From: Paenibacillus sp. D2_2
GTDB taxonomy: Bacteria > Bacillota > Bacilli > Paenibacillales > Paenibacillaceae
Length of the DNA: 64,000 bases
Direction of reading: 5' to 3'
Assembly (NCBI RefSeq): GCF_031199965.1
Contig: NZ_CP133605.1
Coordinates: forward strand, 5,251,001 to 5,315,000
Shown here: one piece after another, positions 19,951 through 28,565 of the stretch
Layout of the letters: each line of letters starts with the position of its first letter
How positions within the stretch are numbered: position 1 is the stretch's first letter
Translations under genes and position numbers: made by a program
The notes under the pieces: model-generated
The model's input: the letters and a program-made list of their open reading frames with translations, nothing else
Told to the model about the DNA's origin: nothing
Database searches by the model: none

Positions 19951-21107
19951 TTAGTCCTCGATCTGCGGTTGATTCTGCTGCTCCTTCCCAAGCGTCGCCT
20001 TTAACAGCAGCGGAGTCACAATGGTAGTCAGAATGACGACGATCACAAGCACCGTGAAGTACTTCTGCTCCAAGAGACCACTCTCTAGGCCAATTGTTGC
20101 AATAATCAGCGCCACTTCTCCCCGTGACACCATTCCTGATCCGATCCCTAGAGCAGAAAGTCTGGAATATCCGGTGAGTCTGGCGCCGAGTCCAGAACCG
20201 ATCAGCTTGGTCAGAAGGGCGATCACAAAGAACAGAAGTAATAATCCAATCTGGGAGCCAAGCCCTTTAAAGCTAACGGAAAATCCCACGCTGACGAAGA
20301 ATATCGGCACAAATATCGTATAAGCAATTGGCTGTAATTTTTGCTCGACCTCATGCTTGTAGTCTGTCTGTGAAATCGCCAAACCTGCAGCAAAGGCACC
20401 AATAATACCAGCCACGCCGAACTGCTCCGCAAGATAGGCGAGGAAGAAGCATAGAATCAGACCTGCGCTAATAATCGCCTCGGTCACTCGCAGGGGAGCC
20501 AGCCAATTCATTACCCATTTCGCGATCTTCCAGATGAACAAGGCCACGATCACGAAGAAAATGAACTTATACCCGATCACCATCGCCAGATTTACTTCCT
20601 CACCTCCGACCATACTCATGACAAAGGCCAGTAGGATAACGACAAGAATATCATCAAGGATCGCTGCACCAAGCAAGGTCGTGCTCTCCTTACTCTTAAG
20701 TAACCCCAGATCCTTAAGACTCTGCACAGAAATACTTACCGATGTAGCCGATAGAAGTAGACCTAAGAAGATGGCCTTGGCTGCGTCCATACCAATAGCG
20801 ACTCCTACCAAATATCCGCCGAGCATCGGTAGAATAATTCCCCAATCGCCACTGCCGTTGACGATTTGAAGGATCGCTTCAAATCCTCGATATTCGTCTC
20901 CAGTCCCGCCATGAACATAAGTAGCAGCACACCAATCTCGCTTAATTCCGCGATCATATGCGAATTTTCTACCCAGCCAAGCATTGCCGGACCAATAATG
21001 ACACCTACCAATAGCTTACCTACTACCGCAGGCTGCCCTAATCTAACCATCAAGTCACCAGCCAGCTTCGTGGCCAGAAGAATAATCAGAATTGTCAAAT
21101 AGAACAT
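19951..21107 (-). CDS. CPA2 cation:proton antiporter, GerN/NapA-like (one frame break)
   Basis: A monovalent cation/proton antiporter of ~385 residues and about 12-13 helices, without a C-terminal TrkA domain. Helix 1-3 features are GQPAVVGKLLVGVIIGPAMLG and GVLLLMFMAGLETN; the core transport region is LLLSATSVSISVQSLKDLG and LGAAILDDILVVILL, with the ion-binding aspartates. A break at 20840-20843 (GGGG should be GGGGG) restores VAIGGIILPMLGGYLVG. ATG 21107 has GGGAGGG six bases upstream and is preferred to a start at 21143. Size and order resemble GerN-type antiporters; a germination role is only possible. Confidence 0.88.
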
Positions 21108-21154
21108 TAAATCCCTCCCTGTTATTTTAGATAGCATGCCCAAAAAAAGACAAA

Positions 21155-21181
21155 GAGGAGCCTGGTTTGACCAGGCTCCTC
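21155..21181 (-). terminator. Terminator after glnS
   Basis: A perfect 11-bp stem (GAGGAGCCTGG with CCAGGCTCCTC) has GTCTTTTTTT next on the minus strand, 60 bases beyond the glnS stop. Confidence 0.92.
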
Positions 21182-21241
21182 CATAAACGAACAGCTATTC
21201 ACTTACCATCATGATAAATGATACACTACCTAAAAATCAAC

Positions 21242-22930
21242 TTATTTATTTGGTAATTGGAACGAACTCTTCAAGGATACGATCAGGTTGAATACCGGAT
21301 GCCCTGGCTTGGAGTATTTCGAATCGACATTGAAATACCCATGCCGGAAAAATTGGAACTTATCTTGCGGCTTAGCATCATTCATCCCCGGTTCAACAAA
21401 ACCGTGCTTGATGGTAAGCGAGTTCGGGTTGATCATGTCCAGGAAGGACTTCTCTTCCACGACTTCCTCTTCTGTATCTTCGCTCTCATCCAGAATCAAC
21501 GGTTCATACAGGCGGAATTCTGCAGGGACAGCGCTGCTGGCATCGACCCAGTGAATCGTCCCTTTGACTTTGCGGCCGGTAAATCCGCTACCGCTCTTCG
21601 TCTCCGGATCATACGTACAATGAATCTCAATTACATTGCCATCGGCATCCTTAATCACATCATTACATTTGATGAAATAAGCATTCTTCAAGCGGACTTC
21701 ATTTCCCGGGAACAAACGGAAGTATTTGCTCGGTGGATTCTCCATGAAATCTTCTCGCTCGATGTAGATCTCCCGCGAGAACGGAATTTGACAATGTCCT
21801 AATTCTTCATTCTCACTATTGTTCTCGGCATCCAGCAGCTCGGACTCTCCCTCTGGATAGTTCGTAATCACGACCTTGAGCGGGTCGATTACAGCCATAG
21901 TCCGAGGCGCCTTGAGCTTGAGATCCTCGCGGATGAAATGCTCCAGCATCTTCAGGTCAATCTGACCATACGCCTTAGAAATCCCTGTCTCAAATACAAA
22001 GGATTTAATCGCCTCCGGCGTATAGCCCCGGCGGCGCAGACCAGAGATCGTCGGCATACGCGGATCATCCCAGCCATCAACATAGCCTTCATCAACCAGC
22101 AGCTTCAACTTCCGCTTACTCGTTACGGTTTGCTCTAAGTTAAGCCGTCCGAACTCGTACTGATGCGGAGTGCATGGCATCTCTGTCTCTTCGATCACCC
22201 AATCATAGAATGGACGTTGATCCTCGAACTCGAGCGAGCAGAGGGAATGCGTAACACCTTCAATTGCATCCTCTAGCGGATGGGCGAAAGCATACATCGG
22301 ATAGATGCACCATTTATCCCCCGTATTGTGATGGGACGCATGAACGATCCGGTAAATGACTGGGTCACGAAGATTAATATTCGGCGAGGTCATATCGATC
22401 TTCGCACGCAATACCTTTTCTCCGTCCTTGAATTCTCCATCACGCATACGTGTGAACAGATCCAGGTTCTCCTCAATCGAGCGGTCGCGATACGGGCTGT
22501 TTTGCCCAGGCTCCGTTAGTGTACCGCGCATTTCGCGAATTTGATCAGCACTCAGATCGTCAATATACGCTTTGCCCTTCTTAATCAACAGAACAGCGCG
22601 GCTATACATCTCGTCGAAATAATCGGAAGCAAAGTGCAGCTCTTCCCAATCGAAGCCGAGCCATTTAACATCCTCTTTAATAGAGTTTACGTATTCTGTA
22701 TCTTCCTTAGCAGGGTTCGTATCATCGAAGCGCAAATTGGTCCGGCCCCCGAACTCGTCAGCCAGAGCAAAGTTAATCCAGATCGCTTTGGCATGTCCGA
22801 TATGCAAGTAACCGTTGGGCTCCGGAGGGAACCGCGTTACGATAGACGAATGTTTGCCAGTCTTCAAATCCTCAGAAATAATATTTTTAATAAAGTTAGG
22901 AGGAGTGGTGTTATTGGTGTTGTTCTCCAC
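21242..22930 (-). CDS. glnS: Glutaminyl-tRNA synthetase
   Basis: A class I aminoacyl-tRNA synthetase that charges tRNA-Gln directly. It has the HIGH motif in PPEPNGYLHIGHAKA, LRFDDTNPAKED and the KMSKS-equivalent VTSKRKLK, followed by the beta-barrel anticodon domains (KVVITNYPEGESELL; KGTIHWVDA). Length ~562, close to E. coli GlnRS. GTG at 22930 is chosen because AAAGG lies eight bases upstream; a GTG at 22939 overlaps that site. Many Bacillota lack GlnRS and use GatCAB, so glnS here is an acquired or lineage-specific trait. No T-box leader is visible upstream. Confidence 0.95.
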   Translation of the reverse strand: MENNTNNTTPPNFIKNIISEDLKTGKHSSIVTRFPPEPNGYLHIGHAKAIWINFALADEFGGRTNLRFDDTNPAKEDTEYVNSIKEDVKWLGFDWEELHFASDYFDEMYSRAVLLIKKGKAYIDDLSADQIREMRGTLTEPGQNSPYRDRSIEENLDLFTRMRDGEFKDGEKVLRAKIDMTSPNINLRDPVIYRIVHASHHNTGDKWCIYPMYAFAHPLEDAIEGVTHSLCSLEFEDQRPFYDWVIEETEMPCTPHQYEFGRLNLEQTVTSKRKLKLLVDEGYVDGWDDPRMPTISGLRRRGYTPEAIKSFVFETGISKAYGQIDLKMLEHFIREDLKLKAPRTMAVIDPLKVVITNYPEGESELLDAENNSENEELGHCQIPFSREIYIEREDFMENPPSKYFRLFPGNEVRLKNAYFIKCNDVIKDADGNVIEIHCTYDPETKSGSGFTGRKVKGTIHWVDASSAVPAEFRLYEPLILDESEDTEEEVVEEKSFLDMINPNSLTIKHGFVEPGMNDAKPQDKFQFFRHGYFNVDSKYSKPGHPVFNLIVSLKSSFQLPNK

Positions 22931-22983
22931 AGTTATCACCTTTCATTCATTTAAGTCTCTATCCGTTATTGATCACGAATTGT

Positions 22984-23016
22984 TATAGTACGTGTTCAAC
23001 AAACAACCTCTTATAG
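22984..23016. repeat. Collapsed remnant with both ends of the interspersed repeat
   Basis: TATAGTACGTGTTCAA resembles the left end (TATAAGTGCGTGTTCAA in copy D) and is followed at once by AAACAACCTCTTATAG, resembling the right end. The ~150-bp interior is missing. Confidence 0.4.
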
Positions 23017-23091
23017 GTTCCGATTTTTCTTCTTCTAAATATACCTATATCCAAGTTCAATGGCAAGATGAAGCCGAGTTGCCTGCTTCCA

Positions 23092-23577
23092 TCATAACAT
23101 ACAGTACATTAGAATATCGTCGACATACTTCTCATTCAGATAAAACTCCTGGACCAGTCTACCCTGTTCTACAAATCCACAGTTCTGGTAAAATTCCACC
23201 GCTCTAGGATTAGTCGTCAGTACACGTAGGGACAATTTGCGCACCCCTTGCTCAGCAGCCCAAGCTTTCATTGCTTCTATAAGACGTTGTCCGATTCCCT
23301 GTCGTTGGAAATCCGGATGTACTGCAATATTAATATCTAGCACATGACGGTTGCTAGACAACGGGGTTGGATAATCAAAACCAACATATCCGCCAATTGT
23401 ACCGCCCACCTCCGCTACTAGCTGGTTGCCCGGAGGACATTTCTGTAGGTAGTGCTCACGCGAGTTCCACTGAATCGGAGCCGGCGTCGAACGGGTGTCC
23501 CACACGAGCGAGTCGATCTCCATTAACGCGCCTGCATCGCGCATTTCAGACAATCTGATTTGAATCGAATTCGACAT
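23092..23577 (-). CDS. GNAT-family N-acetyltransferase
   Basis: A 161-residue acetyl-CoA-dependent acyltransferase. The acetyl-CoA pyrophosphate loop is the motif A segment INIAVHPDFQRQGIGQRLIE. Motif B-like LSLRVLTTNPRAVEFYQNCGF follows, then an end segment EFYLNEKYVDDILMY. The sequence does not name the acceptor; the closest general type is the RimI/YhbS-like small GNATs. It is a single gene between glnS and an MFS gene on the same strand. Confidence 0.88.
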   Translation of the reverse strand: MSNSIQIRLSEMRDAGALMEIDSLVWDTRSTPAPIQWNSREHYLQKCPPGNQLVAEVGGTIGGYVGFDYPTPLSSNRHVLDINIAVHPDFQRQGIGQRLIEAMKAWAAEQGVRKLSLRVLTTNPRAVEFYQNCGFVEQGRLVQEFYLNEKYVDDILMYCML

Positions 23578-23665
23578 ACCCTTTATTCCCTTTCCAAAAA
23601 ATTAATGTACACAACCTCTAAAATTTATATTTATTATTATACCTCGTAATGCTGACTCCGTATCG

Positions 23666-24896
23666 CTAAAATCCGACCTTCTGATTCTCGACCAGCCCTC
23701 TCACTTTATCGCGATTGAATTGGCTATGCACCATGAAGGAAGCAATCGATAAAATAGAGATCAGTACAGCCAGGGTGGCTACCGGAACGAGACCATTCCA
23801 ATCGAAAAGAACCCCCATCGCGTAAGGGCCTATCACCCTTCCCGCTACCCCCATGCCGCCAACCAGCCCAAGATAGAACGGGGCGGCCTTGCCAGTATGA
23901 TCCGATATAAAGGAAGGAATCGCCGGGGAAATCAGCATTTCACCGAGAGTAATCAATACCATCGCCAACACCATGCTCGGATAAGTATGGAAGCTAAGAA
24001 TCATGATATAGCCCAGCATATAAAATACAGCACTCGCCGTCATCTGTCTCAGCTCTGTCTCAGCAAAGGTACGTTTAACCCACGAAATGAGCGGCTGTGC
24101 GACGAAGATCAATATCCCGTTCAGCGTCCATAGAATACTGTAATTCCATTCTGGCATCCCGCGCGAGATCGTATAAGGCGACACTCCGTTATTCCATACA
24201 CAGTTAGCTAGCCATATGAAAAGTGAGCCCATTCCCATGAAGAAATATACCTTGTAATTTAACATCAAATTCCAGTTATTCTTCTTATCTGCATTCTCTT
24301 TCTTTTTTCCACGTGGAACTTCCCTGTGTTTTTTGAACCCTGTTCAAATAAACCCAGAAGAAACCGGCAAATAAGGCCGAGATCAATCCATTCAATATAA
24401 AGCTCAAATTATATGAAATTTGCGCCAAAAATCCACTGACAGCGGTTCCCAGAGCTACACCGATATTGTTAGCCACATAAATAACATTGAATAATTCCGC
24501 ACGCCTCTCTGTGAATCGGAAGCCGATAAAAGCCTGAATCGCCGGTAAAGCCATCGAGTTGAAAAATCCAACCAGCCCCATCAGCAGTAAGAACAAATGC
24601 CATTGTCCGCTCCCGTAGGGAAGCAACAGCAGAAATACAGCGTTAAGTCCGACTCCGCCTACGATGAGGCGCTTTACGCCAAGGCGATGATAAAGAGAAC
24701 CTCCGAGTAATTGCCCAAATATGCCGCCTACTGACATAATCATTACAGCAAGGCCAGCATCTGTTACTGTTCTTCCAAGCACCTTGAATACAAACATCGT
24801 AATCAACGGCCACATCAAGGCGCCGCCCGCAGAGCTAATCAAGCTTGCCACCAGGAAAATCTTGACCTCACGCGGATATGAAGCTAGGCCTCTCAT
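23666..24896 (-). CDS. MFS drug-type transporter (one frame break)
   Basis: A 12-helix major facilitator of ~409 residues. The N-half shows GGIFGQLLGGSLYHRLGVKRLIVGG (loop 2-3 signature) and FFNSMALPAIQAFIGF. The C-half shows ITLGEMLISPAIPSFISD. The halves are out of frame: the run of six A on the minus strand at 24303-24308 should be five, giving a charged central loop TWKKKENADKKNNW. This is one of the few apparent base gains in the window. ATG 24896 has AGGAGG upstream. The family resembles MdtG/YqjV-like multidrug carriers; substrate unknown. Confidence 0.82.
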
Positions 24897-24944
24897 GCTG
24901 CAATCCTCCTTCTGCTCTGTCCATTCACTATAGTAAATCCCGAA

Positions 24945-27014
24945 CTAAGCCTGCCGTTTTACTTCCACGACCGTGGAGAAGAACACCGCTCCACCGCCCA
25001 TGTCAGCCAACCGATCGGAGGTTAGAGCATTTGCTCTGCGTGGTTTACCATTCTGCTCCCACCATAGCCCCTGACTAATTACAGTCCCAGGTAGCATCTT
25101 ATCCGTTACTGAGGCCTTGACCTCATAACGTCCGCGATCATTCCATACAATGACCTCATCACCGTCTTCAATACCACGCTGCTCTGCGTCCTGCGGATGG
25201 ATTTGCAGTAACGGCTGCTTCTCTAGCTCAATATGCTTACCGGCATTGCCGAAGGTAGAATTCAAGAAATTATGGTTAGGGGGCGAAATAAACATCAGCG
25301 GATACACATCGCCATCTCTCGGGCGCCGTTCACCATCATATCCCTCTTGAAGTGGAGTATATGTAGGCAGGGGCGGCAATCCCGCTTCTTCCATTCGCGC
25401 TGAGTAGAGCTCGATCTTGCCCGATGGCGTCGTTAGCTGCTGCAGAAATTGCCGCTTCGGTTCCATATTGAGCTTCATGAACCGCTGCTGCTTGAGACCT
25501 TCCAACGTGATCCCCTCCAGATATGGATTTGCTGTAAAATCGAGAGCCTGACGGATCATATCCTCTTCACGATCCTTGAAGGCATCCTCCTCGAACCCCA
25601 TCGCTTCAGCCAGCAGCTTGAACATTTCCACATTGCTCTTGCTCTCTCCCTGGGCAGGGATGACCGGTTCCTGAAGCTGAACATAATGATGCCAATATGA
25701 ATTATATAAATCCGTATTCTCGAATGAAGATGTCGCCGGTAAAACAATGTCGGCATACCTCGCCGTATCGGTCAAGAATAGATCATGCACAACCGTGAAT
25801 AAATCCTCGCGAGATAACCCTTGCTCCACTTTCACCGTATCCGGTGCTACCACTGCCGGATTAGAGCAATAGACGAACAAGGCCCGAATTTTTGGCGTTA
25901 AAGTCAACAACGCTTCCCCGATTTGATTCATGCTTACGGTCCTCGCATCTGGGTTAGGCCGTAGATCCGGACGCTCCAAGGCATCATCGTTCACTTTGCC
26001 GTAGGCACCATTCGATTTATACGCCCCGCCACCAGTCACAAGCCATTGCCCTGTAAGGGCTGGCAGGCAAGTAATCGTCCGTACGGTCATACCGCCGTTA
26101 TCATGATGTTGAAGGCCGTTCCCGACATGAATATAGGCCGGGGAGGTCTGCCCATACATGACGGCAAGAGAGACGATATCCTCTGCAGGAACACCGGTGA
26201 TGACCGATACACGCTCCGGCGTATACTGGCGCACATGCTCCCGAAGCTGTTCATGACCGATCGTATACTGCTGTAGGAATTCTTCGTTCACAAGCTGCCG
26301 TTCAAATAGTACATGCATCATCCCTAGAGCCAGCGCACTGTCTGTTCCCGGATAAACAGGAATGAACCAGTCGGCGCGCTGCCCAGTCCGGTTACGATGA
26401 ACATCGATCACGACCAGCTTGGCTCCCTGCTTCCGCGCCTTCTCAATTAGAGCGACCTGATGCATATTCGTGCTGACGATATTGCCTCCCCACACGATAA
26501 TCAACTTCGCCTGCAATGTCTCCTCAGGACTCGTCCCGCCACCAAAGCCCATCGTATATTTCCAGCCTGTGTTCCCGGCGGCGTTGCATATTCCCTGTTG
26601 AAGCTGAGAAGAACCGAGCCGATGGAAGAAACGACGGTCCATCCCGTCCACAGTAAGCATCCCCATATTTCCATAGAAGCTGTAGGGCAGAATTGACTCT
26701 GAACCATGTTCGTTTATTAATCCTTTATACCGCTCTGCAATCTCTGTAATTGCCTCATCCCAGGTAATTCGTTCAAACTTACCTTCTCCCTTGGCACCTA
26801 CACGACGGAGAGGATACAGTACCCGCTCTGGATGATAGATCCGCTCTGTCATATTCCTCACTTTATTACAAATCGCACCTTGGGTGATCGGATGGTCGGG
26901 ATTGCCGGCCACCTTTACGATTCGTCCGTTCTCTTTGTGCAGCAGTAAACCGCAAGTGTCTGGGCAGTCCAGCGGGCATACTGCAGGAAATACTCCATTC
27001 TCCTCATGAACCAT
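24945..27014 (-). CDS. Molybdopterin oxidoreductase, formate dehydrogenase/BisC type
   Basis: A 689-residue enzyme of the DMSO-reductase superfamily. It has an N-terminal 4Fe-4S site (Cys13, 17, 21 and 49), the MGD-binding central domains (IIVWGGNIVSTN; VIDVHRNRTGQRADWFIPVYPGTD) and a C-terminal molydop-binding domain (LQIHPQDAEQRGIEDGDEVIVWNDRGR). The short GICNAAG segment may hold the Mo ligand, but I cannot assign it. There is no Tat signal, so it is cytoplasmic. It resembles B. subtilis YoaE. Nearby mobA, a TorD-like chaperone and an FNT channel point to anaerobic formate or N/S-oxide metabolism. Confidence 0.88.
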   Translation of the reverse strand: MVHEENGVFPAVCPLDCPDTCGLLLHKENGRIVKVAGNPDHPITQGAICNKVRNMTERIYHPERVLYPLRRVGAKGEGKFERITWDEAITEIAERYKGLINEHGSESILPYSFYGNMGMLTVDGMDRRFFHRLGSSQLQQGICNAAGNTGWKYTMGFGGGTSPEETLQAKLIIVWGGNIVSTNMHQVALIEKARKQGAKLVVIDVHRNRTGQRADWFIPVYPGTDSALALGMMHVLFERQLVNEEFLQQYTIGHEQLREHVRQYTPERVSVITGVPAEDIVSLAVMYGQTSPAYIHVGNGLQHHDNGGMTVRTITCLPALTGQWLVTGGGAYKSNGAYGKVNDDALERPDLRPNPDARTVSMNQIGEALLTLTPKIRALFVYCSNPAVVAPDTVKVEQGLSREDLFTVVHDLFLTDTARYADIVLPATSSFENTDLYNSYWHHYVQLQEPVIPAQGESKSNVEMFKLLAEAMGFEEDAFKDREEDMIRQALDFTANPYLEGITLEGLKQQRFMKLNMEPKRQFLQQLTTPSGKIELYSARMEEAGLPPLPTYTPLQEGYDGERRPRDGDVYPLMFISPPNHNFLNSTFGNAGKHIELEKQPLLQIHPQDAEQRGIEDGDEVIVWNDRGRYEVKASVTDKMLPGTVISQGLWWEQNGKPRRANALTSDRLADMGGGAVFFSTVVEVKRQA

Positions 27015-27077
27015 CTCTCATCCCTCCTAATTAGGTAATTGTATTTGATAATGAGCATGGATGTCTATAGATAGCAT

Positions 27078-27192
27078 TTTGATCACGAAGCTTCTCAGAC
27101 CCTAGCTTCAACCACCTGAAGCGTTTTGAAAAAACACACATCGGAAGTATAAGCATCGGTGCTGAAGAACGACCTTTTTGAACACGCACTTA
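27078..27192 (-). repeat. Degenerate interspersed repeat copy B
   Basis: On the minus strand it opens AAGTGCGTGTTCAAAAAGG and keeps TTCAGCACCGA and TTGAAGCTAGGG, but the middle is replaced and the end reads CTTCGTGATCAAAATG. It lies between the FNT terminator-like stem and the molybdopterin oxidoreductase. Confidence 0.75.
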
Positions 27193-27214
27193 AAGATAGG
27201 AATCTGAGAAACAC

Positions 27215-27270
27215 AAATGACCCGCGGATGGGTCCCTTCATTTAAGGAACCCGACATACACGAGTCATTT
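27215..27270 (-). terminator. Stem-loop after the FNT gene
   Basis: AAATGACCCG pairs with CGAGTCATTT (one mismatch) around an inner GGGT/ACCC stem. Only a weak GTGTTTCTC tail follows on the minus strand, so it may be an mRNA-stabilising structure rather than a terminator. Confidence 0.45.
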
Positions 27271-27305
27271 ATGATGAAGTATATATAGAATCTAATGACT
27301 GAGAG

Positions 27306-28125
27306 CTAAGCCTTCGCGTCGGTCTTGATAACCGCCGAATCGACTGCTGTCTCCTCCCTGGCATCTTTCAAGTAGGCGACCCAGTATGCTCCGGCAACGA
27401 ACAATGCGCCGCCCGTCAAGTTTCCGAGCCAGACCGGAATAAAGTTCATGAAGTATTCTCCCCAAGAGAAGTAGCCTTCAAAGATAGCCGCCGGGATCAG
27501 GAACATATTTGCAACAACGTGCTGGAATCCGATCGCCACAAAGGCCATGGTCGGGAACCATATCCCAGTATTTTACCGCTGAAATTGTCTGCACCATAGG
27601 CCAGCCACACCGCTAGTGCTACCAGCCAGTTACAGCCAATACCGGATACGAACGCCTGCAGGAAGTTGTCATCCAACTTATGTCCTGCCATATCAACCAG
27701 CTTGTCGAGATAAACTCCGCTTGAAGTTAAGCCAACGACATGTCCGAAGAAAAAAGCTACAAACAATGCTCCAACAAAGTTGGAAATCGTAATCAAGATC
27801 AAATTTTTGAACATTTCACCGGTCGTAATTCTGTTCTTGAACCTGGCTAAGGACACAGCCATCATGTTCCCGGTCAACAGTTCGCCCCTGCCAGCAGTAC
27901 TAGAATAAGGCCAACTGGGAATACCGCAGCGCCAATGAACGTTGCAATGCTTCCCCACTCTTTAGGCGCACCCGCAATCACGCGAATATCGAGCAGGAAA
28001 CCAAGAGCAATGAACGCTCCACCCAGGAAACCGAGAATGAACACGGTCAAGAGTGGATTATGTGCCTTTTTCACCCCGGTCTCTACCGTTGCTTTGGCAA
28101 TCTGATCCGGTTTGTAATAAGCCAT
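27306..28125 (-). CDS. Formate/nitrite transporter family channel (FNT; two frame breaks)
   Basis: A pentameric anion channel of ~273 residues and six helices. Family features: the N-terminal LTVFILGFLGGAFIALGF, GGELLTGNMMAVSLA (helix 2 with the omega-loop region), GIGCNWLVALAVWLAY, ILGIWFPTMAFVAIGFQHVVANMF and LGNLTGGALFVAGAYW. Breaks at 27885-27888 (GGGG for GGGGG) and 27564-27566 (GGG for GGGG) are healed by one G each. An Fnr-type box lies exactly at -41.5 of a predicted promoter, indicating oxygen control. With the adjacent molybdopterin oxidoreductase, formate is the likelier substrate, nitrite the alternative. Confidence 0.92.
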
Positions 28126-28233
28126 GAAATCTCTCTCCCTTGAAGTATTTTTATATAGAAACTTAGCTTAATATCATTAAGCCAACCAAGTCTCGGCAAT
28201 ACTACTTACAGCGTGATTTTCATTTCGCCTTTC

Positions 28234-28289
28234 ATTGTAACGTGGGTTATCATACGGTTATGTGATTATTATCACATAACCGTATGATA
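28234..28289 (-). promoter_or_regulatory. Fnr/CRP-type box and promoter of the FNT gene
   Basis: TGTGATTATTATCACA (28261-28276) fits TGTGA-N6-TCACA. It is the core of a larger perfect inverted repeat with 19-bp arms (28248-28266 and 28271-28289). A minus-strand -10 TACAAT lies at 28239-28234, which places +1 at about 28227 and the box centre at -41.5, the class II activator position. No good -35 is present, as expected for an activator-dependent promoter. Confidence 0.75.
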
Positions 28290-28306
28290 TGACTTTTCCA
28301 TCGCAC

Positions 28307-28431
28307 AAAAAAAACCTCATCCTCCACTTGAACGTGAAATTTGAGATCTTAAGATGTGGGTACCTGTTCCCGCAATCGATCTAAATCTTTTTAAATTAGC
28401 AGGTGACAGGCCCAAACTCATGTCCGTTCAT
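28307..28431 (-). ncRNA. Candidate structured small RNA upstream of the FNT promoter
   Basis: The minus strand can form a long hairpin: 28414-28399 (TGGG, CCTGT, CCTGC blocks) pairs with 28373-28357 (GCGGG, ACAGG, CCCA), about 14 pairs with small bulges and a ~25-base AT-rich loop. A second stem of ~10 pairs (28345-28334 with 28327-28316, loop GTTCAA) follows and ends in T8 (28314-28307), a textbook terminator. A weak promoter (TTTACA, 18 bases, TATATG at 28443-28438) would start the RNA near 28431. It matches no riboswitch or RNA family I recognise and contains no convincing coding frame. Confidence 0.5.
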
Positions 28432-28466
28432 TGCCGTCATATAGATCATCGCTGCACATACTGTAA

Positions 28467-28495
28467 AAAAGGGACACCATCCTGGCGTCCCTTTT
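28467..28495 (-). terminator. Terminator after the VanY-like gene
   Basis: On the minus strand AAAAGGGACGCC pairs with GGTGTCCCTTTT (one wobble) and TTACAG follows the T run. It is about 70 bases beyond the stop at 28566. Confidence 0.85.
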
Positions 28496-28565
28496 CCGTC
28501 ATAGCTTATTCTGTATTCTGATCTCTTCTCGATCAATATATGGTCTCTCGATGTAATGTCTCATA

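Noticed and set aside
22940..23091. Possible T-box leader in front of glnS
   Set aside because: The gap is only ~150 bases and I find no T-box antiterminator sequence (GGTGGNACCGCG) or specifier stem.
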